From: Phanerodontia chrysosporium
Lineage: Eukaryota > Basidiomycota > Agaricomycetes > Polyporales > Phanerochaetaceae
DNA length: 64,000 bases
NCBI GenBank assembly: GCA_001910725.1
Contig: MJGA01000007.1
Span: 496,001-560,000, forward strand
Direction: 5' to 3'
Below, one piece after another: positions 24,897 through 37,100 of the stretch; the stretch's first letter is position 1, and each line of letters begins with the position of its first letter. The position numbers were made by a program, and so were the translations under genes. The notes below the pieces were generated by a model. The model ran no database searches and had not been told where the DNA came from. It saw nothing but the letters and a program-made list of their open reading frames with translations.

Positions 24897-27191
24897 CGAG
24901 TCGAGAATGCGAGGAGCTGGCAGGCGGTGTTTCCGCCTCTGTTGCAGCCCGTCCGGCTGGCCCGCCTCTTTATATGCGGGCGGTGGTCCTGTGCAATGCG
25001 CTAAGCGGGGCCGGCTGACCTCGTCCGACTCGGGCGGCGTGGGGGAGGGTCGCTAGGTGAGTACGTGATGCTGGGCTGCCGGCGAGCCTTGTCGCAAGTG
25101 ACATCGGTGCGAACCCGCGAGAGCGCACACAAGTGCTTGCGGTCTCCCTCTGAGTGCAGGCTTGACGCAGAGCTTGACGCAGGGCCGACGGGGCCGTTCA
25201 CGGGGGACAGCGAGGTTGCAAGGGCGCGTCTGCCACCGCCAGTGCCCGAGCACCGAAAGCGGGCTGGCGCCGCTGCCGCCGACGTGTGTGTAAACGACGG
25301 CACGAGCTCACCGAGAACACGCCTACAGAAGCATGCAAAGCGCGGTCAGCCCCGTGCATGGCATAGGACTCGAACCCACGTACAGGCGGGGCGGGCACGG
25401 GCAGATATTCCGGGAAGACCGCGACCAGAGCATCGAAGAACGGTGAGAGGTCAGCACCATCACGTTGCGGAGTCGGCACGCTGTCCTAAATCGTTGCGTT
25501 AGAACGGCGGGGATTTGTGGAAGGCAGGGCGACCCCGAGCGCAAGCCAGCCGGAGAGCGTCATGGTTGCACTCTTGCGCATCGGCCTGCCGTGCACCCTA
25601 GCCACACCATTAGCACACGCTGCAGCAAAAAAAATGTTGATTAAATACCAACGCACGGAGTGCATGAGTACTTGTGTCGGATCGTCGGCCTTCGTCGCCT
25701 TTCGTCGTATCCCGCTCTGAACAAAAAGTGGAAACCAGCGCCCGACTCCGAAAGTACGTTCCCTGACCCCGTACACCGCACAGCGCGCGCCTCTGCCCAT
25801 TGCGCAACTACCGCAGCCTCTTCCAAACCCATTGATCGTCCGCGCAGCCCGAATCCAAACCAACGACGCTTTGCAACAGAGGCCCAGTATGTGTGCCCGC
25901 CAGGTCGTCCGGCCATCACAAAAACAAACAAAAGGAACAAAGAAAATCCCTCTCTTCTCGTGTACCGTCATACAAAACCGCCGCACCAAAGGCCGGCGTC
26001 GCGGGCTCGCTCTCAACACCCGAACGCAGCCAGGAGTGCTGAGAGAGACAAAAGAAACGTGCCACGTTACTCGGGCAACTGGCTGTTCAAACTTTTTTCG
26101 CGTGCAGGGGGCTTTGCAAGCGAAACTTGCAGGTTGCCCATCGGATGCTCGCCGCGCGCAACCGCTGACAGTTGACATCTCCATGTTTTTGGGAGACCGC
26201 CGGCGTCCGGTAACAGAAACCCCCCCCCCCCCTCCCGGCGTGGAACTGCGTTGTGTGCTCCCCGTCGAGTGACCTCCGTTCTCGAGGTCCATAGAGCTCA
26301 GCTTGTGACTAAAAGAAAAAAGGCAGATAATCCGTGGGCCCACCTGTGATCAGACACGGCGCGCAGACGTTCATCTATCGGCGGTGGTTCTCACTCTCAG
26401 TGAAAGGCAGCGTGGGCTTCGTCCTCGAGAGCCCAGCGACTTGCATGACAAGCTCCACACCAGATGTGGTGACCCCCTGTCACCAGCTGCAGTGGGGCGA
26501 AAACCGCTGACCTGCAATATATTTCTGTTGCAAGTCCCATGTAGACAAGACCGACAAAACAGACGACATGTGGCGATCCAAGGAGACGCAACGCAGAACC
26601 CGCTCGACACATCGAGCCGCACGCTTCGCCGCAAAGCGGCGCGAGACCTGGGTGCGGCGCAAAGGCACAATCCGCGGGTGGGTCAGTTACTTGCCAACAC
26701 ACCGCCCGTGCGAACAGTATCACAAGCATATGACGATATCGCATGTGTTCGTTTGCATTACGCTCGCCGCAGCAGCAACGGCGCGGACAACGGGGAGGCT
26801 ACGGTAATAAACGACAGGAAAGAGTATCATAGATAAAGAGAGCGGTGGGCAGGTATGGTTATAGTACGCTAGGTGCGGAGCGGGGCTGGCAGCGAGAGGA
26901 AAGGAGCAGGGGAGGCGGGTATGGTACAGAACGTGTAGTGGTACAGACGAGGGTCCGTGCGGTATGTGCAGTTGCGTTGTAGTACAAAAATGCAGCAAAG
27001 AAGAAAAAAGGCAACGTTGAGAAAAAGAAGCGTGCGGGAAAGCGAAACTAGTGAGCGGACAGGAGCGGTAGCATACCAGGTGGGAGGGCGTCGGGATGGC
27101 TTTTAAACTTGCTCTACGCGTAACACGGCCGGCAAGAAGTTGTACACGCGAGAGGCCGCGATGAATAAATAGAGGCGTGGGTGGGCAAGTC
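24897..27191. other. Long intergenic region with poly-C tract
   Basis: 2.3 kb without a credible gene. It holds the promoter side of the aspartic protease, a poly-C run near 26220-26233, and overlapping frames on both strands that lack motifs and codon bias. It separates the 3' end of the Ser-rich gene at 27192 from the protease promoter. Confidence 0.5.
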
Positions 27192-28593
27192 CTACGCAGA
27201 GAACTCGACGAGGCTCAGCCAGCTCCGCGGCGAGCCCTCGTCGTCCCGGAGGTCGATAAAGTTCGTGAGCGGCGAGAGCAGCGAGTCAAGCGTGCTCCGG
27301 CGGCTGCGGCGGGCCTCGGCCGACGAGGCCTTGCTGCTCCTACGGCTCACGTCGCGCGGGGGCGACGCCAGCGCGGGCACGGTCGCGCGCACGGCCTGCG
27401 GGATGACGACGTCCTCCTCCTCGGTGAGCACGCTGAGCAGTTGGCGCTCAACCTCGGCGCCGTCGTCCTCGTCCTCGTCGTCGCTCATGCTCATAAAGTT
27501 GCGCGGCCGCTTGATCGACGCGGCACGGCGGCGGGCGCGGCCCTCGAGCGCGGCGAGTGCGGCGGAGCGGTTGCGCTGGCGCGTGTTGCTCGACGCGACA
27601 GAGCGGCACGACGGCGCGGCCCTGGGCGACGTACTTGCTGCAGCGCAGAATTCGACACCCGAGTCGCTCGTGAGCGGGGGCGTGGGCGGCGCGGAGAGCG
27701 TGGGGGAGAACGCAAAGTACGAGCAGCCCTCGCCGGGCGAGAGGATCGGGGAGGAGCGCAGCGGCGGCGAGAGAATCGCAGGCTCCGAGTGCGTTGCGCG
27801 GTGGCAGAGCGGCGCGGAGACGTACGCGGCGGCCTCTGGGAAGCATGCGGAGAAGGTGAGCGTGAGGTTGGACGGCCGCCGGCGATGGCGCGCGATGGGC
27901 ACGTCGGGCAGGGTCGTCGAGGGCGCAGGCTTCGGGGACGGCAGACTCAATGTCTCGCGGGAGCCGCGGCGGAGGATCGGCGAAGCACGACGTCTGCACT
28001 GCAGGGTCAACGTGTGCACACACAGAGCGCAGAGATGGAAGCACACGTACGGTGGGACATTTTCTGCTGGCGCTGTTGTGGGCACGTGGAAGGGAACGTA
28101 CGATGGACGAGCACTGCAGATGAGATCAGGACTTTGCATCAAAGAGAAGCAGGAGCAATGCCGCAGCCCTGCCCCGCGCGCGTAGGCGCGCCGAGACAAT
28201 AGGGCGTAGCAAAGTTACTCACGGCAAAGCAGGCCTGCCAGACACGGGCGACGCGGGGACCGAGTGTCCCTGAGCGGACGTGACGGTGTCCTTGCGGCGG
28301 AGGCTGAGCGAGCGGTGGCTCTCGGCGAGGTCGAGCGAGAGGAAGGAGCGACCGGGCTCGGGCTCGCGGCGGCTGGGCTTGAGCGTGAGGAAGAGGGCGT
28401 CGCCGGCGGCGCACGCAGGCACGCCGTCGCAGAGGCTGAGGGACGCGCTGCGGATCGTGACGGGCAGCGAGTCGTGCGTCTGCTTGCGGGACGAGCAGGC
28501 GCGGCGCTTGGGCGAGGAGGCGCGGGACGAGGACGGGGAGTTGTCCGCGAGGCGCAGGCCGGAGGTGAAGAGGGGCGAGTACTGCGCGAACAT
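27192..28593 (-). CDS. Uncharacterised Ser/Arg/Pro-rich basidiomycete protein
   Basis: Exon 1 (28223-28593) begins MFAQYSPLFTSGLRLADNSP. A GTGAGT donor and a CAG acceptor connect it to exon 2 (27192-27993). The protein is about 390 residues, mostly low complexity, with blocks of Ser, Arg and Ala. It has an acidic MSMSDDEDEDDGAEVE patch, then RRSTLDSLLSPLTNFIDLRD and a conserved-looking tail SPRSWLSLVEFSA. No known domain is visible; a nuclear regulatory or scaffold role is only a guess. On the minus strand a TATA-like CTATATAAC lies about 100 bp before the ATG. Opposite-strand frames of similar length here are shadows of the GC-rich exons. Confidence 0.6.
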
Positions 28594-29801
28594 GGTGGGT
28601 CGGGGTGTGCGACGGCGGGGGCGTCGAGCACAGCGGAGGGCGGGGCGGGGACGAGGAGGAGGAGGAGGAGCGGTGGACAGAGGACCGAGTTATATAGGAC
28701 TCGTGCGCGCAGCCGGGGAGCTGTCCATCGTGCGGGCGCCTCGGAGAGGGACCGGCAGGTTGGAACGGAAGGGAGAAGGCGCGGGTGCGGTGCGCCATCG
28801 CGAGATCCGATCGAAGACATGATTAATTAGCCTTGTTTGGCAGCGGGACGGACATGGCCTCGCGCGGTGGGAGCCAATCAGCGCGGCCGCGCCGACGCGC
28901 GCCCGCCGAGTCACGCTCCCCGCCCGTCACGGCAGGGTCACGAAACGGCTGGTGGTTGTTGCCTCGCGGTGGAGACGATCCACACGCCTTTTGTCTCCGC
29001 ACGACAATAGCGGCCCTTGTCCCCGCACCGCCTGTGCGCGTGCGCGTACGTGTCGCGACAGTATGCCCACGGCGACCCCGCAGGCGAGGAGAGGGGGCGG
29101 CGCATCAGCGAGGGTGGGCCCCCAGCAAACAATTAGAGGCGATGGGTTCGATAGCCTATCCGGCGCGTGCATCCGGGCAGCGTGCCTGCACTACCGTGGC
29201 AATGACAGTCCTACGTCACGCATTGTGCGAAGCGGCGGCGGGGCCTCCGCCACCATCTCCCGTCGGGCCAGCTGACCGTCCGGCTTCTGGCCTGCTGTCG
29301 CCGCCCGTCCGCCCATCCCGGAGGCACTCGGGGAGCACAGAGGGACACGCTGGCACAGAGGAGGGAGGGGAGGGGAGCAGAGAGCTTTCGGTTCCTGGAC
29401 CTGAGCCACGTCGACCAGAGGCACTCTGCAAGCTCAAGGTTGCGCAGCGGCCGGGGCACGCCCGTAGCGCGAGAGCAACGCGCCACGCCGACATCCCGGT
29501 ATCCCCTCGTCCATCCTCCCACCGCAGATCCCGCCGGGGCGCCAGTCCGCGCCCGTGCGAGCCGTCTGTCGTCCTGCGTCCCCGCCACACCGGAGGTACG
29601 CTGCGGCCGCATCGCGGGACCCTGCCTGCAGACCGCCCGCACGACACGGCACCCAGAAAATAAACGGGGCGGCGTGCGCGTCATCGCGCGGGGAAGCGGC
29701 GTGCTTCTGTCGATTCATGCATGGCGCCGGACGCGCCGGTGGATCCATCATCGACGCTGTCCGCCGCACGAGGACGCCGAAGGCCCTCGCGCCGCCTCGA
29801 A
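28594..29801. other. GC-rich promoter and intergenic DNA
   Basis: Upstream region of the Ser-rich gene, with a TATA-like box near 28690. Long overlapping frames on both strands reflect GC content; none has a recognisable motif. Confidence 0.5.
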
Positions 29802-30508
29802 TAGTCCTAAGCAATTCCAAACTGCTCTCGCAGTGCTCAGCTCGAGGGCGGCGGCAGAATGGCGTCCCAGTGATGGTGGCTTGATGGAGCACGCGGAAAC
29901 AGTGCTAGCAATGCTGCAGCAGTAGAGAATCCCAGGCTAGGGTTAGAATATATTGTTAGGGTTAGGAGTAGCCTGGAGATGTGCGACGAAACTGAGACCA
30001 CGACATAGAGAGCGACGTGCAAGCTGAACATTGCAACAGCTTCATAACAATGGATAGACAGCCTGGGAACATGCCCCTCGGGGAGCGGGCAGTGCGGCGT
30101 TCCTCCGACGCGAGGAGGGCGATGAGAAGGGCGGTGGTCTCCTCGAGCTCATCCTCTGTCTCAGACAGCAGAGCAACGGACACAGCGAGTATGGCATGGA
30201 AGTGTCGCTCGGAAGGAAAAGGATCGCGCTGCCGCGCTATGGATTGACGTCGCCGGCCATGAATGCGAGCTATGCACGACGTCGGACGGAGTACGCAGCA
30301 GGCGCCGCTTCAGGTTCGCTCGTAGGCCACATGGCAAAATCCATATTTGGAAGACTGCCTCGGGATATTTCTCTCAATAATCTCGCCCGTCAGCGAGTCT
30401 CAAATTCCGCCCTCATCAAGCCACCATCACCGGGTACTCTCTTCCGGTGGTTTTCCCGTCTCTCTCGAGCTGAGCCCTGCTCACGCAGTTTGGAATTGCT
30501 TAGGACTA
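29802..30508. mobile_element. MITE-like element with terminal inverted repeats
   Basis: The left end TAGTCCTAAGCAATTCC at 29802 is matched by its exact complement ending at 30508. The perfect inverted repeat is 24 bp and continues imperfectly to about 100 bp on each side (sharing GCTCAGCTCGAG and GTGATGGTGGCTTGATG). The 707-bp element has no intact transposase. A minus-strand frame at 29962-30183 (ETEDELEETTALLIALLASE) might be a relic of one. Ends in TA on both sides, so a TA target site is possible. Two short TTAGGG-like words lie at 29937-29965. Confidence 0.65.
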
Positions 30509-31500
30509 ATGCCTGTCCCGCCGCACTTGCCCGCCCTGCGCGTGGGCGAACGCCCCCGCCGGCATGTGGGCAGGCATGTGCGAGACATTCGGAGGTGCGC
30601 CTTTCGAGAAGACGCAGGGCGCGCGCGCAAGGTCCGAGCTGCAGCTGGCCTGTGCACCGGGAGGCACGGCCGCTAGCGCGGAATGCAATCTATCAGTGCC
30701 GTCGTCATCGATGCGCCTGCCGACGAAGGCCGCCCCGCTGCGCCGGCGGCATGGGAGGGGCACGCATCGCGGATGCATTCACGTCGCCAGCCGTTGTGCA
30801 CGGCCGTGCAGCCACCGGAGGACGGGAGCCACAGTGAGACAGAAACCCGCGCTTGGCGCGTTGGCGCGTTGGCGCACTCCGTGCTCGGCGGACCGTAGTA
30901 GGGGGGGCGACATCCTACCAGCGACCGAGTCGACGACAGTCCCCGCGCGCGCCCATCATGCATCGACATTCGGTGCATGTTCGTGCAATTCATGCACGCC
31001 CCTCTGCCTGCCACGCCAGCAAGAATGCACACGCACACGCAGGGCCGCGCCCCACACCAAGCACCGTGCCAGCGCCTCCGACGTCGGCGCGTCGCGCGCA
31101 CCGCGGGGGCCCTCCCACGCGCGGCGCCTCCGAGACACAGACACACTCCGGTCTCTCGACCCGGCGGCGCCACGAGCAGGATCCGCGGGTGGTGGCAGCC
31201 ATGGCAACGCGGGCGCGCACCGAGGCTCGACGGGCGAGGGGCGCTGGGGCGTCCAGGGCCGCTGCAGGCGTGGCAGGCAGGCGGCCTGCCTAGTTCGGAC
31301 CGGGCAATCTATCGTCGGTGCTGCGCCGGCGCCTCTCGCGCGCGGTCCGCTGTGGACGTGTGGCAGCTTCTGCACAGGCTTGCAGGACGTCTGGCTGCCT
31401 GCGCGGGTCTGGTGCAGAACTTTGATATACGAGGTGCTATGCCAGGTGTGAGTGGGGGCGAGAGTGACAATTCGTGAGTATACTACTCCTCGTTCATCGC
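30509..31500. other. GC-rich intergenic DNA
   Basis: About 1 kb between the inverted-repeat element and the 3' end of the minus-strand F-box gene. Nothing beyond compositional open frames was seen. Confidence 0.5.
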
Positions 31501-33109
31501 TCAAAGAAACGCCAAATCCCTCGACGCAGCGAACATCTCCACCACTCGCCGCTTCTGCTGCACATATTCCGCATCGCCCTCGCCCTCACTCCACGACACT
31601 GTGTCCACGACACCCGACACCCTCAGCCTCTCCATGTCCTCACGAGACATGCCCTCGCCCCACGGCACACACAACACCTCGACTGGCGCACCACGCTCCC
31701 GCCGCCATCCCAGCGCCGCACGCAGGTGCTCCGCGAGCGTGAGCCCGCTCTCGCTCTCCTCGTCCTCGCCCATCTCGTCCAGCCGCCGGTCCCAGTGCGC
31801 CCCTACGACCGTCAACCGGCGGAGCGCAGGGAACAGCAGCGTCCCGTCCCCGAGCGCCCGGCCGAGCGCCGCCGCCAGCGTCGCCGCGGCCCGCGTGTAC
31901 GCGACCGCGAGCTCCCCGACGCCCACGCAGCCCGCAAAGTCCGCCCAGCGCAGCGTGTGCTCGACGCCCGCGACCGCGAGCACCCGCACGGCGCCCGCGG
32001 CGGGGAGCGCGCCCAGCGCCGGAGCGAGTACCGCGTGCGGCGGGCGCATCCCGAGCACGAGCGCGGTCGTCCCCGGCGCGCACTGCCACGCGTCGGGCGC
32101 ACCGCAGAGCGCGGCCGCGCCGCCGCCGCCGCCGCCGCCGCAAGCCCCGAACTCGAGCACGAGCGTCGCGTCGTGGTGCTGCGCGACGCGCAGCGCGGCG
32201 CACGCGCGCGGGGTGCTGCCGCCGGCGCTCTGCGCGAGGCCCGCGCGCACGGCGCGCACGACGTGCGGGAGGCGCGCCATGTGGTCGTCGTCGTCGATGT
32301 GCAGCCACGCCGCCTCGACGCGCACGCGTGCCGTCGCCGGGAGCGCGAGCCGCGCGAGCAGCAGCGCAGGCCCGTGCGCGCCGGCGCCGCACCACAGGCG
32401 CAGGTGCGCGAGGCGCGCGAGCACGACGCGGGGGCCCCCTGCGGCGGCGCGAGCGCGCGGCGGCGGCCTCGTCCGGCGTCGCGCGCACGCTCGCGAGGAG
32501 CTCCAGCGCGGCGAGGCGCGGCAGGCCCGCGAGGAGCGCGGCCCAGTCCGCGACGGACCCGGAGCCGCGCGTGATGCGGAGGTGCGTGAGGCACGGGCGC
32601 GCGAGCGCGCGCACGAGGGACGCGGCGGCGCCCGCGAGCGCGAGCGCGCGCAGGCGCAGCGGGGCGTCCTGCGCGGCCTGTGCGGCGGCGGCGAGCGCGA
32701 CGAGGGGGCACGCGGCGTGCACGTCGAGGACGCGCACGCGCGCGAGGTGCGCGCGGACGAGCGCGAGCGCGTCTGCGGCGCAGTGCGGCGCGGGGTGCCG
32801 CACCGTGAGCGGTGCGGTGCGGCCGGCGCGCGCGAGGAACGTGCGCGTGCGCGCGCCGTCGCGCAGGTCGATGTGGCTCCAGAGGCGCGGCGTGCCGAGC
32901 GCGACGGCGCGCCAGTGCCGGCAGACGTGCGTGACGCGGAGCCAGGCGAGCGGCCCGGGCCCCTCGTCGCCGGAGCACGCGCGGTCGTAGTGCTCGTCGC
33001 GGGTGGTGTCTGCGATGTGGAGGAGCAGCTCGGCGAGGAGGTCGTCGGAGAGCTTGGTTACAGGGGAGGCGTGGACTTGATGGGGTGTCGAGTCTTGTGC
33101 AGCAGCCAT
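31501..33109 (-). CDS. F-box protein, paralogue 2 (frameshift in GC-rich middle)
   Basis: Starts MAAAQDSTPHQVHASP and carries SPVTKLSDDLLAELLLHIAD and THVCRHWRAVALGTPRLWSH, closely matching the F-box gene at 21403-23028. The C-terminal half (LRRLTVVGAHWDRRLDEM, LTLAEHLRAALGWRRERGAP, VLCVPWGEG) is also collinear. The frame changes near 32430-32450 inside a very GC-rich stretch, where more than one small indel may be present. A GCC repeat at about 32119-32141 encodes poly-Gly. Third positions are almost all G or C, far more than in the sister copy, so the pair has been diverging for a long time or under GC-biased conversion. Confidence 0.7.
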
Positions 33110-34180
33110 TCCGTTTCGTTTTAGGTGTCTAGCGACGAAAATGAGGGATAATCGGGGTACTGTCACGACATACTGTCAGGATCGCCATGCGTACAACCAG
33201 GCAGCCATACTCACTGGCTCTCAAGCTGGCCACGAGTGCGAGAGCAAAGCGTAGCGAGGAAGTCTGACTTTTTTGGGCAAACGTCGGCAATGCTGTGCAC
33301 GCGCAGTGATCGCCGCAAGCACCAAAGTTGCCACCGGTTGCTCTACTGCGGCTGGTGCGAACGACTCGGAACGATGCAGGGGACGGAGACGATGGCGGGG
33401 ATGCACGACTTGCAAAGTTGGGTTCGCGCAGTGCCCCCCTCGTCGACAGTGACACTCGCCTAGCACACGTCGAGACTTTACACATCCGTGATACCCGTTT
33501 CCGTCCCAACCCGGGTCGTGCGCGGGAGGACGCTAGGAACGTCTCAGGCGCTGGCCGGGGCCCAGCCAGCCTTGCAGGACGGACCGTGCCCGCTCATGTG
33601 GGAGTGTCGACGTTCCACACGCCTGCGAGCCCCGCTCGGGAGCGCGCCGCCTCGAAGGACACTACCACGCGGCCGCCACGAAGCCGTCGGCGGCGAACGC
33701 TGGACACATTCTTCAGCGGCACGGCGCGACAAACGACAACGTGACAGCAGGGACACACAGACCTGGGACCCCTAGCATCCGTCCGAGGCACACCGACGCT
33801 CGGCGCAAAAAAACCCATCCGCAGCAGCGTCCGACCGCCATCGGCATGTGCGTCGCGCGCGGTGCTTGCGGGCGCAACAGGCCGACGGCGGGAGCAAGTC
33901 CCGGGTGCCCGGTGTCGCCAGGGGCCGCCGCCCGCCTGGCGGCACCTCAGCCATCGCCGCGCAATATATCTCGGTGCCTGTCGCGCGACACACAGCCGCA
34001 GAGGAAAGAGTCCGAAAGAAGAGTGTTACATATTGGCAAGGAGGAAGGGCTACAGAGGCTTCGCGGTGTAGTTACATCCGGCGGTGCACACGCGTGCAAT
34101 ATACTACAAGACAACAACAGACGAGGAGGAGCACCTGCGCGCGCGTGTCGGCGTGCGGCGCGAGCAGGACGAGGAGGAGC
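33110..34180. other. Intergenic, no gene seen
   Basis: Promoter region of the minus-strand F-box gene and 3' flank of the large modular gene. Frames here overlap on both strands without motifs. Confidence 0.5.
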
Positions 34181-37100
34181 CTAAGCCTTCTCAGGCTTCG
34201 CATCCTTCTTGCCGCCCTTGGCCGCGGGCGGCGTCGGCAGGGGCGCGGGGGCCTCCGTCGCGGGGGTCGCGGGCGCGGACGCGGGCGACGCGGCGCCGTT
34301 CGCGGGGCGGCCGTTCGCGCCTGCGGCGGCGGCGCCGTGGTGCGCGTGCTTCTCGTCCTCGTGCTCGCCGGTGAGCTTGTTCTTCACGCGCTGGAGGACT
34401 GCAAGCGCAAGCAGGGTCAGCACGGCTGCCGGGGACGCGGAGCAGGGGCGGCGGGGCACGTACGGGACAGGCTGCGGTGCTCGGACACGCGCGGGCGCAC
34501 CGCCGCGGCGTACGTGCGGTGGTCGCGCGTCGTCGCGGCCGCGGTGCGCGCGACGGCCTTGGGCACGGCGGGCGCGGACGCGCTGATCTGCGTGTGCGGG
34601 CGCAGCTCGAAGAGGATGTCGCCGTTCTTGTTGAAGACCGGGTTCGCGAGCGTGAACGCGGACGTGCCGGGGTAGATGCCCGAGTAGGTGCCCTCGAAGT
34701 TCTTGAACAGGCCGAGCACCTCGCTCAGGTCGACCGTCTGCGGCAGGTTCGCGCGGAGCAGCGCCTCGGGGTCGTTCCAGAACGCGGGCAGCGCCTCGCC
34801 CTCGGTGACCGCCTTCTCGTACACGGGGACCGGCGGTGCGCAGACGCTGACCTTGAGGCCCTCCTCGCTCGAGCCGATGTAGATCGTGGTCTTCCAGCTC
34901 GCAGAGGACTTGGTGCTGTGTGCAGCGGTCAGACATGCGAGAACAAGCAGAAAAGCACAAGACGTCACGCACTTCCACTTCTGCGCTCCGCCATCAACAC
35001 CGAGGCTGACCTTGACGTCGCCACGGAGCTTGATCTCGAGCTGACCGTTCTTGAAGGTAGTCGGGATCTCGAGGTAGTTGAGGGTGTAGCCTGGCACCGG
35101 GTCAGCTCCTGCGTAGGGCCGGGCAGAAGGAACTTACAGTCAACCCAGTAGGTGCCGTTGGTGATGTCGGTCGTGCCCTCGTGCTCGTACTTCCAGCCGT
35201 CGCGGTGGACCCACTTGTACTTCAGGACGCCGTTGCACTCGCCGTCAAACTTCCAGTTGCAGATGCACTTCTTGCGGTCCTCGTTCGCAGCCCAGGTCGT
35301 GAGCTGGAGCTTCCAGGCGCCCTTGCACTCGAGGCGGAACGGCTGGCTGGAGACGGTCGTGACGCCGTTGACCTTCGCGAGGAGGCCGAGGAGGCGCTCC
35401 TCGAGGAAGACCTTCTTGCTCAGGCACACCGTGCCGTACGACACGCTCCGGGTGCTGCTCGCGATCCAGTTGCCGGACCACTCGATCTTCGCCGCGGGGA
35501 GCTTGCGGAACTGCGTCATGCCGAGGATCAGCAGCGACGGCTCGCCCTCCTTGGCCATCGCGGCCCAGTTGCGGCGGTCGTACGTGATCTTGGAGTAGAT
35601 CTGGAAGGTGACGTCCGTGAGCGCGTTCGCAGACGGCAGGGTCGCGCCGCTCTTGAAGACAGGAAGGGTGTACAGGACGTGGGTGCCGGTGGAGATGATC
35701 TGGGCAAAGTAGTACTCGCGGAGGTAGGTGACGAGGGCCTGGACCTTCTCAATGGGCCGCTTCTCGGTGCTGTTGAACAGACCGTCGAAGCTCGAGAGGT
35801 CGTGGATGAACTCAGCAGCTGAAGACAGCAGTTAGTATCAAGAGGAAATCCTGCACATGGAACCTAACTCACTCTTGAAGTCGAGGTAGATGTGCTTGAG
35901 AACGCGGTCCTCCTTCTTGCCGTGCTGCTTGTAGACGAAGGAATCCTCGAGCTTGGCGTTCCAGGCAGTGGAGACACCCTCGAGCTTGTCGCTGTCGGCG
36001 AGCTTGAGCTCGACCTCGAAAGCAAGGCGCCAGTTGTCAAACTTGTACGCCTCGCTCTCGCTCCAGGGCATCCAGTTCTTCAGGGTCTTGAGCCAGCCAT
36101 CCTGGAGGTGGAGCCAGATGATCGCACGGTTGTTGCTCAAGAGACGGACGGTCGGTGCCTGGAATTTCGTCGAGAAGTACTGCTCGTAGGAGAAGCGCGC
36201 GAGGAGGGAGTCGACGGTGCTCTTGCTGGTGGTGGAGACGGACCAGAGGCTCTTGAACCACGCGTTGATCGACGCCTGCGAGACGGCGGAGACATGGTCG
36301 AAGCCGTGCGTGTGCGTCTTCTCGATCAGCTCCTTGACCGCGGCCGCCTTCGAGACATACTCGACGACGGTGCCGTTGTGCTTGGTCAGAATGGTCTTGC
36401 CCTCAGGGGTGCGGGAGATGGTGCCCTGCTTGATGACGCGGGGCGCGGCGGGAGCGCCTTTTCCCGCAAGGGCACGGCGCGCAGCCTTGCCGGCCTCGGT
36501 ACCGGCGGCGGCAGCAGCAGTCTCGGAACCCTCGACGACCGTAACACCGGCAGCTGCGCCAGCAGCAGCAGCACCAGCGACAGCAGCAGCGGTGCCCTCA
36601 ACGGTGGTGGCGTGGCCGGCGCCGAGCTCCTGGTAGGTGGAGACGTCGCCCTTGACGACCTCCTCCTCGAGCTCCTCCTCGTCCTCGGAGTCGCTCTCGT
36701 CGTCGATGGCCTCGACGTCATCCTCAGCCTCGTCCTCCTCAAGCTCCGCTTCCGGGACGCCCGAAAGCTTTGGCCAACGCTCGTCGTGGTGGTAGACAAC
36801 GTGGTACTGCGCGTTCTCGAGAACGTCAAGGTACTCGCCGGTGAAGAAGTCGACAAGCTTCTGAACGAAGCGGAGCGCCTCCTCATTGGCCTGGTCAAAG
36901 CCGGGCCACTGGCAGAGCTGGCGCATGAAGCGGCAGGCTATAACACGCTAGATGAGCATATGCGCACAGGAAACAGGCAAATGTACTCACAGTTGAAGTC
37001 GAGCTTGCAGCGGGTAACCTTGCCCTCCTCTTCCTTCTCGTAGATGACGTTGATGAGGAGAGCGAGCTCCCAGTTCTGGTAGGTCTGCTTGGCAGGACTG

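Noticed and set aside
25366..25380. B-box-like GGGTTCGAGTCC on the minus strand, possible tRNA gene
   Set aside because: No A box at the right distance and the T stem does not pair.
26220..26233. Poly-C tract as a functional element
   Set aside because: Simple homopolymer; nothing around it suggests function.
27177..28830. Long plus-strand frames opposite the Ser-rich gene and its promoter
   Set aside because: Shadows of GC-rich minus-strand exons; Arg/Gly/Ala low complexity and no splice logic.
29937..29965. TTAGGG-like words as an internal telomere
   Set aside because: Only two or three irregular units within a MITE-like element.
31474..33124. Plus-strand frames of 220-507 codons over the F-box gene
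   Set aside because: Arg/Ala-rich antisense shadows of a very high-GC3 gene.
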